Below, one piece after another: positions 8,241 through 16,810 of a stretch of 64,000 bases of DNA. The stretch comes from Sinomonas atrocyanea (GTDB taxonomy: Bacteria; Actinomycetota; Actinomycetes; Actinomycetales; Micrococcaceae): contig NZ_JAUSTE010000013.1 in the NCBI RefSeq assembly GCF_030812675.1, positions 54,118 to 118,117 on the forward strand. Reading direction: 5' to 3'. The notes under the pieces were generated by a model, which ran no database searches, was not told the origin of the DNA, and was given only the letters and a program-made list of their open reading frames with translations. Made by a program: the position numbers and the translations under genes. Numbering within the stretch: the first letter of the stretch is position 1; each line of letters opens with the position of its first letter.

Positions 8241-8451
8241 TGTACCTCGCCTCTCCCAACCACCACTGGAACCGGGCGCCGGTCTCACTACCGGGCTCAC
8301 AGTAGCCCCCTGCACCCGGCCGCGGAACAGTTCCGCTCGCTTACCGGCGTCCAGCCAGGCCCGTGAGGCTGGACACGTTCTCCCCCACGGGGACGGTCAC
8401 GGGGGTAGGGTTGCGTCGCCCATCAGCTCTCCGGAAGGAACTGCGCGCCAA
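8241..8451 (+). promoter_or_regulatory. Conserved promoter region of DUF4193 cassette copy 2
   Basis: Contains TAGGGTTGCGTCGCC near 8406-8420, matching the elements ahead of cassette copies at 0.68 and 27.79 kb, followed by GGAAGGAACTGCGCGCCAA, nearly identical to the 27.8 kb copy. TAGGGT is the probable -10. GGAAGG serves as the ribosome site. Confidence 0.45.
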
Positions 8452-8748
8452 GTGGCAGCCGATTACGACGAACTTCGCTCCGATGTGAAGGAATCCCAGC
8501 ATGAGTCGCTGGAGGCCGTGAAGTCGGCCAACAAGCCCGATCCGCGGTCGGTGGTGCTCGAGCTCGACGGGGACGACTCCGCCGAGACGGCCCTGGCCGG
8601 TGGCGAGATCATCAACGACGAGCTCACGGTCCAGGTCATCCCGCAGGGCGCCGACGAGTTCGTGTGCCAGTCCTGCTTCCTGGTCCACCACCGGTCCCAG
8701 AGGGTGGTCCGTGGCGGGGTCGAGTACTGCAGCGACTGCGAGGGCTGA
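8452..8748 (+). CDS. DUF4193 family protein, cassette copy 2
   Basis: A 98-residue paralogue of the protein at 712-1014, with the same VAADYDELRSDVKES start, acidic middle and two CxxC pairs (CQSC, CSDC). The GTG at 8452 matches the family start and lies after GGAAGGA; a longer frame from 8074 is antisense to the channel gene and was rejected. Its first 44 bases are almost identical to the deleted copy at 27829, and its end matches the remnant at 16426-16491. Followed by a Cys-rich partner after 60 bp. Confidence 0.86.
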   Translation: MAADYDELRSDVKESQHESLEAVKSANKPDPRSVVLELDGDDSAETALAGGEIINDELTVQVIPQGADEFVCQSCFLVHHRSQRVVRGGVEYCSDCEG

Positions 8749-8808
8749 CCCACGGGTTCTGCTGTGCCTCCGGTTTCCGGCTCCGGCCGTTCGGGCAATG
8801 ACCTCTCC

Positions 8809-9069
8809 ATGTTTTCAACGGAACCGGCCCTGCCGCTGCACGGGACGATGCTCGGGATGCTGCTCGAGGCGCGCCGCCGAGGCCTCGCGCACACCGAGTA
8901 CTCGCTGCCCGTGTGCGAGCTTCTCCTGCAGATCCATGCCCCGGCCGGCGGGGCCTTAGGCGAGCCCTGCGCGGCCTGCCGGGAGCCTTGGCCGTGCAAG
9001 ACAGTGCTGGACATCCTCGGCGGCCTGGTGCCATCTCACCAGCCAACGCGAGCACACTCGTGCCCGTGA
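8809..9069 (+). CDS. Small Cys-rich protein of the DUF4193 cassette, copy 2
   Basis: An 86-residue protein homologous to 1061-1324. It shares LHGTMLGMLLEARRRGL, the ELLLQIHAPAG segment and the probable metal site CAACREPWPCKT. Its reading frame and flanks are highly similar to copy 3 at 16551. The ATG at 8809 aligns with the starts of the other copies. It lies 60 bp after the DUF4193 gene, so co-transcription is likely. Role unknown. Confidence 0.7.
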   Translation: MFSTEPALPLHGTMLGMLLEARRRGLAHTEYSLPVCELLLQIHAPAGGALGEPCAACREPWPCKTVLDILGGLVPSHQPTRAHSCP

Positions 9070-9084
9070 CCGGGAAAAGCTGAA

Positions 9085-9270
9085 GCGGTCGCCCCGCCCG
9101 GCTGGGGGACGGCCGAGACGGGGTGCCGCGTGCAGGCTTCCCATCCCATCAGGCGGCAGGCCGGCTGGCTTCACGGGACGGCCGGGCGTAGGCCTGCTCC
9201 AGAGGACTCCGACCCTCGCTTTTCATCGGCCGGCCGGGGAAGAGGAGAGAGATGCTTTCCCCGGGCCTGG
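9085..9270. repeat. Intergenic repeat element, copy a
   Basis: About 185 bp that recur at 28893-29110 (copy b) and, more diverged, at 39605-39850 (copy c). Shared blocks include AAGCGGTC-CCCCGCCCGGC, GGCTTCCCATCCCATCAGGC, a CAGAGGACT-CGGCC-like block and GCTTTCCCCGGGCC. No reading frame is conserved across the copies, so it may be a structured RNA leader or a miniature repeat. It lies downstream of cassette copy 2. Confidence 0.6.
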
Positions 9271-10084
9271 CCGCGGAGCGGCACCTGCTCCCGCGCTTTG
9301 CCCCCTGGGCTCACGCGATGCCGCTCTCCAAGGGATTACCCGGCCCCGGTCCGCTCACCCTAGACGCGGCGCTAGTCGGACCAGTCCCGGCCGAGGACGC
9401 CTTGGAGGGCCAGGGCGCCCGGGGCGCGGAGCCTCCCGCGCCGGTCCGCTGCCCGCTACCCGGCCAGCCACGCGCCTAGCCGCGACTATCCGCCTGGATT
9501 ATCGACGGTGGCCGTTCTGCCGGCTCGACGGCGCCACCTGGCCAGAGGGCTGATTCGGGGGTTGGGTGCACGGGAAGCGCCCGGACGGCCAATGGCCTCC
9601 CTATGGACCGGGCGCCGGCCGGGTGCCTCCCGCACGTGCACGCACTCGATCGGGTCTGCAGGGATCGGGAACCGTCGGGCGCTCCCCCTTGTCTACCAGA
9701 GCGGCCCGGACCGTGGACAGGGTCAACCTGGCATGTCGCGCAGCCGCCCGGGGCGTGTCCGCCCACCTGGTCCCGAGGAACACCGAGCAGGCGACCGCCC
9801 CCAACCCGCTGCAGCCCAACCCATACTCCTCGGACCCTCAGCGTCCCACCCCTTACTCGTCCGAGCAGCACACCACCCCGCACTCCCCTCAGCCAGACCA
9901 GCCACCGCAGTACCCGGACGCCGGGGTGGTGCCCCGGTCCGGTCTGCGTCCAGCCCCGCGAAGTGCCCTGACCCTGCGCTGCTCGCATCTCGCTGGTCGC
10001 ATCTCGCTGGACCACGCTGCCGTGACCTTTTCCTCTGAACGGCAACTCTGGGCCGAGACAACCATGGAATCGGAGGTGGAGAAT
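9271..10084. other. Intergenic, no gene seen
   Basis: About 800 bp with several overlapping open frames on both strands, none with a family signature. A short tandem repeat (TCGCATCTCGCTGG twice) lies near 9984-10011. Decayed sequence is likely. Confidence 0.45.
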
Positions 10085-10810
10085 GTGAAGCCCATGGCGG
10101 ACGGTGGCGGGACAGCCTCATGGTGGCGGCGCAGCCCCCGGGTCCAGAGGATCCTCCTCGTCGCCCCGATACCCGCAGTCGCCGTTTACGTCATCGGCGA
10201 TGTGGTGTCGACCGTCGGCTACAACGGATACAGCTTCCGGGATCAATGGATCAGTGAGCTTACCGCTTTCGGCTCACCTGTCCGGCCGCTAATGGTGACC
10301 GTCATCCTGATCCACGGAGTGCTGCTCCTGGCGTTCTCCTTCGGTCTCCTCCAGGTGGCGCGACGCAGAAGCGCCCTGTGGTGGATCGGAGCGATCGGGG
10401 TCGCGGGGTTCGTTGTCGTCGGCATACCCACTCACACCTTTTGGGCGATGAACTCGCGTGGGATGCAGCCGGGGTTCAACGACGCCATGCACGCCACCTT
10501 GTCGCTCGTTTTCAGTGCGAGCATTATGGCCACGATGATCCTTTCCGCAGTCGCGTACCGGGGATGGTTCCGCCTGTACGCGCTGGCGTCCCTCGCTGCG
10601 GTGGCCTTCTTCGGGGCCGCTTCCGGCATCGCGATCCGCGGCATCGACCAGGACAACACCCCGTGGGCTGGTGGTTTCGAACGGATAGATGCCTACACCT
10701 ACTTCGCCTGGCTAGTGGTCCTTGCCGTGATGGTGGACCGCCGCGAACTCGGCGGCGTACGTCTCACTCGCAGGGTGGGACGGCGCCCGTGGCGAGGTGC
10801 ACCAGCCTGA
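10085..10810 (+). CDS. DUF998 family membrane protein
   Basis: A 241-residue membrane protein with about six hydrophobic segments and the family pattern GDVVSTVGYNGYSFRDQWIS after the first segment. DUF998 proteins are uncharacterised actinobacterial membrane proteins. The GTG at 10085 is preceded at good spacing by GGAGGTGG; the ATG at 10064 is a possible alternative. It is followed closely by a CPBP gene whose likely start is 38 bp downstream, suggesting an operon. Confidence 0.7.
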   Translation: MKPMADGGGTASWWRRSPRVQRILLVAPIPAVAVYVIGDVVSTVGYNGYSFRDQWISELTAFGSPVRPLMVTVILIHGVLLLAFSFGLLQVARRRSALWWIGAIGVAGFVVVGIPTHTFWAMNSRGMQPGFNDAMHATLSLVFSASIMATMILSAVAYRGWFRLYALASLAAVAFFGAASGIAIRGIDQDNTPWAGGFERIDAYTYFAWLVVLAVMVDRRELGGVRLTRRVGRRPWRGAPA

Positions 10811-10847
10811 GCCCAGGCAGGGTCTGCGAAGGGAGGTGCTACGACCC

Positions 10848-11753
10848 GTGGGGGCAAGAGTGCGCCCCTCTGCCCGTGCCTTCATCACGAGGCACGCGGC
10901 GGTGATCTTTTACACCGTGATCTTCGGCCTGGCGTTCGGCCCGGCCATCGTCCTCGCCGGCCCCGGCGCCTTCTCGGACCCAACCGGTTTGTCGGGCACG
11001 GGAAATGCGGTGGCCACAGCCGCGGACCTCGGCCCTGTCATGCTCGCGGCCGCCGTCGCGGCCCCTCTCGTCTACGCCCTGATCGCCGTCGCGGTGATTG
11101 CCCTCTCCTCCGGGAGGGCCGGCCTGCGCGACCTGTGGTCGAGGCTGTTCCGCTGGCGGGTGGGCCTGCCCTGGTACGCCTTCGCCCTGCTCGCTGCACC
11201 ACTCCTGTGGGCGGGAGTCCAAGGCGCGCTTTCGCTCACCTCCGACGTCTACGTCCCCGGCATCGTCACCGCCGATGACAAGGCAGGCCTCCTGGTGACG
11301 GCACTGGTGGCTGGGCTGGTCGCCGGCTTCTTCGAAGAGATCGCCTGGACGGGCTTCGCCACCGACGATCTGCTCAGGCGGCACGGAGTGGTGGCAGCCG
11401 GCATCTCCCTGGGGCTGCTGTGGTCAGTGCTGCACCTGCCGCTGTACGCAGGAGCGACCTACGGCGGCGTTCCGCGGGAGCTTGCGGTGCCGGTGAATCT
11501 CTTCGCCTGGCCGCTGCCCTACCGGGTGCTTGTGGTGTGGGCCTACAGCCGCACGAGGAGCGTACTGATTGCGGTGCTCATGCACGTCCCGATGACCGCG
11601 CTGGGTTTCGTCCTGGGTTCGGCGGCCATGGCTGGTGTCCCTGACGTGATCTTCAACCTCATCTTTGGGGCGGCGCTGTGGGTGGTCGTGGCAGCTGTGA
11701 CAGTAGCCGGTCGCAGACACAGCGCTCCCACTGGGCATCCAGCCTACGGGTAA
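10848..11753 (+). CDS. CPBP family intramembrane metalloprotease-like protein
   Basis: A 301-residue membrane protein. From the GTG start the CPBP/Abi motif 1 is FFEEIAWTGF (E163, E164), but the usual Arg four residues after the second Glu is Thr168. Motif 2 is WSVLH with H196. Members of this family include CAAX-type proteases and bacteriocin-immunity proteins. GGAGGT lies 10 bases ahead of the GTG at 10848; an ATG at 10797 would overlap the DUF998 gene. Loss of the Arg makes protease activity uncertain. Confidence 0.75.
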   Translation: MGARVRPSARAFITRHAAVIFYTVIFGLAFGPAIVLAGPGAFSDPTGLSGTGNAVATAADLGPVMLAAAVAAPLVYALIAVAVIALSSGRAGLRDLWSRLFRWRVGLPWYAFALLAAPLLWAGVQGALSLTSDVYVPGIVTADDKAGLLVTALVAGLVAGFFEEIAWTGFATDDLLRRHGVVAAGISLGLLWSVLHLPLYAGATYGGVPRELAVPVNLFAWPLPYRVLVVWAYSRTRSVLIAVLMHVPMTALGFVLGSAAMAGVPDVIFNLIFGAALWVVVAAVTVAGRRHSAPTGHPAYG

Positions 11754-11772
11754 GAGCCCCTGCGGAGAGCGG

Positions 11773-11931
11773 GTGGCAGTGCAGGGACGGATCCGGTCAG
11801 GGCATACGAACCGGCGCCGCATCCACGCCGTCTGGGCCCGCACCGAGGCCGAGCTCGAGACGTCCCAAGGGATCGCAGCCGGGATCCGCGCCCACTTTCC
11901 GGGCGCCCTCGCCGAAGCACGCGCGCCCTAG
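11773..11931 (+). CDS. Possible small protein, unrecognised
   Basis: A 52-codon frame from GTG to TAG with sensible composition (TNRRRIHAVWARTEAELETS, then GIRAHFPGALAEARAP). No family recognised. A second short frame starting ATG at 11950 follows and loses coding character after about 30 codons, so this stretch may hold the remains of a decayed gene pair. Confidence 0.3.
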   Translation: MAVQGRIRSGHTNRRRIHAVWARTEAELETSQGIAAGIRAHFPGALAEARAP

Positions 11932-12101
11932 CTCTGAAGGGCGGCCCCCATGACCACCGCTGCCCGCACCGGCACCCGCGAGCCCGGCGACGAACTCCAC
12001 GAAGCCCTTCAGGCCAACGTCCGAGATCGGCGTCCTCGCCCTCGGCTCGGTCGGAGACCCGAAGCTAGCCCTGGAAGGAAGGAAGGGAGTCTCCCGCGCC
12101 G

Positions 12102-12131
12102 CGGAGGGGCCCCGTTCGCTGGGCCCCTCCG
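12102..12131. terminator. Strong GC-rich hairpin
   Basis: CGGAGGGGCCC (12102-12112) and its perfect complement (12121-12131) enclose an 8-base loop. An 11-bp perfect stem in a gene-poor stretch; a terminator-type structure is likely, though no U-tract follows. Confidence 0.55.
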
Positions 12132-12277
12132 TCCGGCGTCGCGGGTTACCAGCCCGCCGAGCCCCGTGAATGGGAGAGGAACTCGACAGGCACCTTGCCC
12201 GCCAGCCGTGGAAGCCAAACCGTCCGGCCCGCCGCGCGTCTCCACCAGGGCTCGGGCCCGCACCTAGGATCGGGGCC

Positions 12278-12598
12278 GTGAGCACGACCCCGTACCGCCG
12301 ATCGACCCTGCACGGCCTCGACGGCGCCTGGGTCGCCGGCCGCATCGAAGAGTCCCCGATCCTCCTCGACGTCACTGACGGCATGCCCAAGTTCGAACGC
12401 CCGCGCCCCGCCCCGCCGACCAGTTCGCCGTTCTCATCTTCGACTCGGCCGATGGCACCCGCTTCATCATCGAAGTCCAGACCGGCACCACCGACCAGGA
12501 CCAGCTCGCCCACGCCCCTCGACTGGCGGGAGACCGAGCGCACCCGCCTCCCCGTGGACCACCCGGTCGTCCTCGCCGCCGAGCACATCCGGTCCTGA
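12278..12598 (+). pseudogene. Frameshifted paralogue of the 13883-14371 gene
   Basis: The GTG start is followed by LDGAWVAGRIEESPILLDVT, matching LAGAWLAARIEDDPSLLGLG of the intact gene 1.6 kb downstream. After KFER the match jumps frame (DQFAVLIFDSADGTRFIIEV, compare DQFAVVLFHQADGVRHVVEV) and then returns for RTRLPVDHPVVLAAEHI. Two compensating shifts about 130 bp apart indicate a broken gene or local sequence errors. A third-frame coding-like tail (FNGPEPWTRARERVQDV) runs to a TGA at 12726. Confidence 0.65.
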
Positions 12599-12896
12599 TC
12601 GGAGAACGAGACGCCTTCAACGGCCCGGAGCCGTGGACCCGCGCGCGGGAGCGGGTGCAGGACGTCCGGGTCGCGGACTGCGACCGTCTCCTCCCGTTCA
12701 CCCTGCCAGCCTCGCCGCCGATGTGATCCTCGAGCCGCTCCCCGCTCCGGCGAACCCATCGGCCCCGGCCGCTGACTCTCCTTGCTGAGGCGCGAGCTGA
12801 GACGAGACACCTGGGTGTCGGGGATTTTGACTCTGGGATAGCAGCCTCGGACGGATGACGCTGAAACGTGAGCACAGCGACTTGTAGGAGCTCACC

Positions 12897-13808
12897 ATGA
12901 AGAAACTCACTGCCCGCAAACTTGTCTGGCCGGTCTACCTCGTTGCGGCACTTCTGCTGCTCGGCATGGGCAACGGCACCGCCTACGGGATCGTCGTGCC
13001 CCTGGCGGCGCTGGTGCTCGCAATCGCCCTGCGCTGCTACAGGCCTAACCCGAACTCACAGGTGGACCGGCTCGACCTTGCCGTCATCGCCGGCCTCTAC
13101 CTCGCGGTCGTCGGGCTCTTCTCGCTCGCGTTCAGGGTCTTCACCCAAGCCAACACCGCCGGGCTGTTCCTCACGTTCGCCGCCGGCCTCCTCCTCGGGG
13201 TGGTCGGTCCGATCGTCTACACCGTCTGGATCCGCGGCAGGGCGCTGGCCGACTTGGGCCTCGCCCGTGCCAACCTGGGCCGTTCGCTCGTGTTCGGAGT
13301 GGTTCTGGCCGGGGTCCAGTTCTTCCTCACGCTGTGGGGGTACCACCTGCCTCGCCCCGTCGACTGGGTCCCGCTGGTGGCCTTGGCCCTCACCGTCGGG
13401 TTCTTCGAGGCAGTATTCTTCCGGGGGTTCGTGCAGAACCGCCTGCACGAGAGCTTCGGTCCAGTGGCCGGCGTCGGCGGATCGGCCGTGCTCTATGCGC
13501 TCTACCACGTGGGCTATGGGATGGGCACGTCAGAGATGCTCTTCCTCTTCGGGCTCGGTGTTGTCTACTCGGTCGCGTTCGCCACCGTGCGCAACATCAT
13601 GGTGCTCTGGCCGCTGCTGGTGCCCCTCGGTTCGTTCTACAGCAACCTCGCGGGAGGAGACATTCAGATGCCGTGGGAATCCATTCTCGGCTTCGTCGAC
13701 GTGCTCGCCCTCATGATGGCTTCCATCTGGCTGGCAGCGCGGCGCCAACGCCGCAACCTGTCTGCGATGCGAGGTGGACTCGGGACCCCGGGCCCGGCCC
13801 TGCCCTGA
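12897..13808 (+). CDS. CPBP family membrane protein with altered motif
   Basis: A 303-residue membrane protein with about eight hydrophobic segments. CPBP motif 1 reads FFEAVFFRGF: E171 and R176 are kept but the second Glu of the EExxxR motif is Ala172. Motif 2 is YALYH with H204, and RNIMVLWPLLVP fits the third conserved segment. TAGGAGCTCACC directly precedes the ATG. It lies between two copies of the small hypothetical family at 12.3 and 13.9 kb. An Abi-like membrane protease role is possible, but the missing Glu argues for care. Confidence 0.78.
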   Translation: MKKLTARKLVWPVYLVAALLLLGMGNGTAYGIVVPLAALVLAIALRCYRPNPNSQVDRLDLAVIAGLYLAVVGLFSLAFRVFTQANTAGLFLTFAAGLLLGVVGPIVYTVWIRGRALADLGLARANLGRSLVFGVVLAGVQFFLTLWGYHLPRPVDWVPLVALALTVGFFEAVFFRGFVQNRLHESFGPVAGVGGSAVLYALYHVGYGMGTSEMLFLFGLGVVYSVAFATVRNIMVLWPLLVPLGSFYSNLAGGDIQMPWESILGFVDVLALMMASIWLAARRQRRNLSAMRGGLGTPGPALP

Positions 13809-13882
13809 AGCCCCTGCCTCAACAGACGCTGCTGTTCACCTCGTGACGAACTGCCGACATCCAGCGCGCATATGATGCCCGA

Positions 13883-14371
13883 GTGAACACCGGAACCCCC
13901 GAGCAGTCGCCCCTGGACAACTCCTTCGCCCTCGCCGGCGCCTGGCTGGCCGCCCGCATCGAGGACGACCCGTCCCTGCTCGGCCTCGGCGACGGCGTCC
14001 CCGCATTCGAGCGGACCGTCGTGCACGAACGCCCCGACCAGTTCGCCGTCGTCCTCTTCCACCAGGCCGACGGCGTCCGCCACGTCGTGGAGGTCCAGCT
14101 CGGCACTGCGGACACAACCCAGATCGCACGCGCCATCGCCCACCTCGAGGAGGAGCGGGCCCGGCTGCCGCTCATCCCCCACCGAGCCGCGGTCGCGGCC
14201 GAGCGCATCCCCGACAGCGTCCTCGCCGCCGCTGCCCATGCCGGGCAGCCGGTCGATGTGATCGCCCTTCGGGTGGAGCCGTCCGGTGAGCTCGCCACCG
14301 TCCACGGCCACCTCCTCCACACCCGCACCGAGCCCGATGCCCCGGACGGGGCGCCCGAACCGGCACACTGA
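13883..14371 (+). CDS. Conserved hypothetical protein
   Basis: A 162-residue soluble protein starting at GTG. It opens with LAGAWLAARIEDDPSLLGLG and continues with a beta-rich segment (QFAVVLFHQADGVRHVVEVQ). I do not recognise the family. A broken paralogue lies at 12278-12598. The C-terminus is acidic and proline-rich. It could be a small binding domain; nothing in the neighbourhood indicates a role. Confidence 0.65.
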   Translation: MNTGTPEQSPLDNSFALAGAWLAARIEDDPSLLGLGDGVPAFERTVVHERPDQFAVVLFHQADGVRHVVEVQLGTADTTQIARAIAHLEEERARLPLIPHRAAVAAERIPDSVLAAAAHAGQPVDVIALRVEPSGELATVHGHLLHTRTEPDAPDGAPEPAH

Positions 14372-14853
14372 GCGGCGGAGGGCAGGCCTGCCCGTCGATC
14401 CGGCGGAGACCGGCGTCCGCTCAACCGGGGTGCGGCCGGGCGGTAGCCCACCGCGCACGAGACCAGCCCGAGCCGACCGACCGGGGAGGCGCGCAACCTT
14501 GAACGGGCGAGCGTCGCCGAGCTCTCGCCGAACTGGCAGAGGTGGAGGAGGCCATCAGGTATCCCGCGTTGGCGGGGTCCCCCGCGGCAGCTGCCCGGTC
14601 CCGGCGAGAGGACCCGATCGTGGAGGCGCTGGGTCGGCGCTACGGGCCAACCTCCGGAGGCCGCGCCACGCCTGGGCCTTCCTGGGCTCTCGGTGCGTTC
14701 CGAGCCCTCACGCGTTGTGGGAGTCTTCGCCTTTGGGCTCCGCGACTGGCCGCTTCGTGGGCTGGTTCCGGACGTGCACCAATAATCCTCGCCATCCCTG
14801 TACGTGTGCAGATCTGAGCTTCACCCTTAAAGCCGAGTGGGAGGAGGGATCGC
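14372..14853. other. Intergenic, no gene seen
   Basis: About 480 bp ahead of the universal stress gene. No frame with a family signature was found. Confidence 0.45.
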
Positions 14854-15288
14854 ATGAGTGATGGGAAGGCCTACAGGATCGTCGTAGGGGTGGACGGCTC
14901 CCCTGGTTCCGTCCTGGCCCTGGAATGGGCGCTCGAAGAGGCCAAACTCCGGGGAGGCACAATCCGGGTCATCACAGCCTGGCACTACCCCGCTCTGGGG
15001 GAAGCAGCCGATACCGCCTCGGACTACGAGACGTTGAAGCAGGCCGCTGCGCGTGCCCAGACCAAGCTACTCGCAGGAGCGCAGGCGAAGGGCGCGCCGA
15101 GCAGCGGGGAAGTCATAGAAGGGGCTCCCGTCCAAGTCCTGCTCGAGGCGGCAGGCGACGCCGACCTGCTCGTCGTAGGCTCACGCGGCCACGGCGGGTT
15201 CCGCGGACTCCTGCTGGGCTCAGTCTCATCCCAGCTCGTCCACCACGCCCCGTGCCCAGTCACCATCGTCCGCCACCCGAAGGCCTAG
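14854..15288 (+). CDS. Universal stress protein (UspA family)
   Basis: A 144-residue single-domain Usp. It begins with the beta strand YRIVVGVDGSPGSVLALEWA and ends with the ATP-binding signature VVGSRGHGGFRGLLLGSVSS and the final strand CPVTIVRHP. The G-x2-G-x9-G(S) motif predicts an ATP-binding type. GGGAGGAGGGAT gives a very strong ribosome site. Usp proteins protect cells during starvation, oxidative and dormancy-like stress, in keeping with the stress sigma factors elsewhere in the window. Confidence 0.92.
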   Translation: MSDGKAYRIVVGVDGSPGSVLALEWALEEAKLRGGTIRVITAWHYPALGEAADTASDYETLKQAAARAQTKLLAGAQAKGAPSSGEVIEGAPVQVLLEAAGDADLLVVGSRGHGGFRGLLLGSVSSQLVHHAPCPVTIVRHPKA

Positions 15289-15857
15289 GTCGATCCCGTC
15301 CTGGGTCACAGGTGTAGATTGCCACGCATTCTGGTCTTTGGGACCGACTTGCGGACCTCGTCGATCCGCCGCTTCCATCGCTCGTCAATGGCTCGGTCCT
15401 GCCCTCGAAGATGGTCCATTTCTACGCTGAGCGCGACCCTGAGATCGACACCGGAAGAGGGCGAGCGACAGACGGTCCGGTTCCGTGTCGCGGCGGGTGG
15501 GGCGACGAAGTACGTTCTTAGCAGCGAGTGGGAGCCGGCTGTTCGGTCCACCGGCGAACGGCACCGTCATTCATCACCCGTCGCCCAAGCTCCTCGCAGG
15601 CTGCAGCTTCACTCGGGAGCACCGCTTCAGTGTTCCCGCGCCGCGTTCGCTGTAGTACACGTGCCACCCGGTGGCCTCTCGGGTGAGGCAATGCGACTCG
15701 TTGGCGTCTCTGCCAATGCTGTTGGCAGACGAAGGGTCTTCCTCGGCCCCTTCCGGCCCTTCAAGATCAGCGGCCAGCCTCCTACAGTAAGGCCACCGGA
15801 ATCACACCGCGTCCGGCGCCCGGGCGCCGCTCCCCGGCCGATGAAGGGATGGATGAG
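15289..15857. other. Intergenic, possible decayed gene
   Basis: About 570 bp of lower GC content. A minus-strand frame (15306-15551) has a plausible charged helix (ERWKRRIDEVRKSV) but no recognised family or ribosome site. Treated as non-coding or remnant. Confidence 0.35.
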
Positions 15858-16127
15858 ATGGCAGAGGCGCCGCAGAGCCCGGTCAAGGACAAGAACTACG
15901 ACCTCGCATGGGTACCGGAGGCATCGCTGAAGAATGTCTGGCAGCTGAAGGCGTACATTCAGGACGCCGCACGGGACGGCGACGGAGAGCTCGCGGAATG
16001 GTCCCGCAAGATCCAGACGAACAACCGCAAGGCCGGCGAGCAGGGCAAGCGGACGCTCGCCGAACGCCTGCGCCGCGAAGGAGCACAGGCCCGCGCCTGG
16101 CTGCAAGAAGAAGGGAAAGTGTCATGA
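15858..16127 (+). CDS. Conserved small charged helical protein
   Basis: An 89-residue protein, almost all helical, with the core DYDLAW-like DKNYDLAWVPEASLKNVWQL followed by YIQDAARDGDGELAEWSRKI. It resembles small actinobacterial hypothetical proteins often found with stress genes. The ATG at 15858 has AAGGGA at good spacing; an in-frame ATG at 15849 sits too close to it. Its stop overlaps the start of the DUF6131-like gene (ATGA), so they are translationally coupled. Confidence 0.7.
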   Translation: MAEAPQSPVKDKNYDLAWVPEASLKNVWQLKAYIQDAARDGDGELAEWSRKIQTNNRKAGEQGKRTLAERLRREGAQARAWLQEEGKVS

Positions 16128-16282
16128 TCGTCCTCGGCATCATCCTCCTCATCCTCGGCTACGTCCTGGGCCTGGGCATCCTCACGACCATCGGGTGGAT
16201 CGTCATCGCCGTGGGGATCATCCTCCTCGTCCTCGGCGCTCTCGACCGCCCTATCGTGGGGGGCAGGCGCTGGTGGTACTAG
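16124..16282 (+). CDS. DUF6131-like small membrane protein
   Basis: A 52-residue protein: two hydrophobic helices (MIVLGIILLILGYVLGLGIL and IGWIVIAVGIILLVLG) followed by a polar tail ending GGRRWWY. Small two-helix proteins of this form are widespread in Actinobacteria (DUF6131). It overlaps the preceding gene by ATGA, with AAGAAGGGAAAG as the ribosome site inside that gene. Function unknown. Confidence 0.8.
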   Translation: MIVLGIILLILGYVLGLGILTTIGWIVIAVGIILLVLGALDRPIVGGRRWWY

Positions 16283-16425
16283 GGGAGGACCCGGCCGAGG
16301 GAGTGGGAGCGCCATACTCTCAGGCCGCCGACCCAGGGGACGACTGTGCTGAATGTAGCCGTGTTCCTGTCAGGAAAGGGGTTCGCGGGCGACGATGGCG
16401 AGTACTCGCACGGCGGCACGGCCAT

Positions 16426-16491
16426 GTCCACCACCGGTCCCAGAAGGTGGTCCGCGGCCGGGTCGAGGACTGCCGCGACTGCGGGGGCTGA
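16426..16491 (+). pseudogene. DUF4193 C-terminal remnant, cassette copy 3
   Basis: Only the last 21 codons of a DUF4193 gene remain: VHHRSQKVVRGRVEDCRDCGG, including one CxxC pair. Homology to copy 2 (8684-8748) begins sharply at the GTC of 16426; the upstream part is unrelated, so the 5' end has been lost by deletion. The downstream Cys-protein gene is intact. Confidence 0.75.
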
Positions 16492-16550
16492 CGCATGGGT
16501 TCTGCTGTGCCCCCGTTTCCGGCTCCGGCCGACCGGGCAACGACCTCTCT

Positions 16551-16784
16551 ATGGTTTCAACGGAACCAGGCCTGCCGCAGCACGAGACGATGCTCGGGAT
16601 GCTGCTCGAGGCGCGCCGGCGCGGTCTGGACCACACCGACTACTCGCTGTCAGCCGGCGAGCTCCTGCTGCAGATCGATGCCCCGGACCGCGACGTTCTC
16701 GGGGGGCTGTGCGCCAGCTGCCACGACGCCTGGCCGTGCAAGACCGCGACGGGCATCTTTGGCGGCCTCGTGCCACTCCCCTAG
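16551..16784 (+). CDS. Small Cys-rich protein of the DUF4193 cassette, copy 3
   Basis: A 77-residue homologue of 1061-1324 and 8809-9069. The helical N-terminus (HETMLGMLLEARRRGLDHT) and the C-terminal CASCHDAWPCKT are present, with His replacing Arg in the Cys loop. Its DUF4193 partner is truncated, so it may have no promoter of its own; however the frame is intact. A hairpin terminator follows immediately (16786-16810). Confidence 0.6.
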   Translation: MVSTEPGLPQHETMLGMLLEARRRGLDHTDYSLSAGELLLQIDAPDRDVLGGLCASCHDAWPCKTATGIFGGLVPLP

Positions 16785-16785
16785 G

Positions 16786-16810
16786 TGAAGCCCGTCCCCG
16801 TGGGGCTTCA
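16786..16810. terminator. Bidirectional hairpin terminator
   Basis: TGAAGCCC (16786-16793) pairs with GGGCTTCA (16803-16810). The same hairpin (GCTGAAGCCC...GGGCTTCAGC) stands at 27905-27930 between the cassette remnant and a convergent response regulator, so the arrangement is ancestral. Confidence 0.65.

Noticed and set aside
9085..9270. The repeat element as a cobalamin or c-di-AMP riboswitch
   Set aside because: Parts such as GGCTTCCCATCC and CCGGC recall riboswitch fragments, but the ordered consensus boxes of either class are not present on either strand.
11797..12810. A 337-codon minus-strand frame
   Set aside because: No family signature; lies antisense to the broken small gene and includes a terminator-like hairpin.
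15306..15551. Minus-strand frame with a charged C-terminal helix
   Set aside because: No ribosome site, family or conservation evidence; kept only as a possible remnant.
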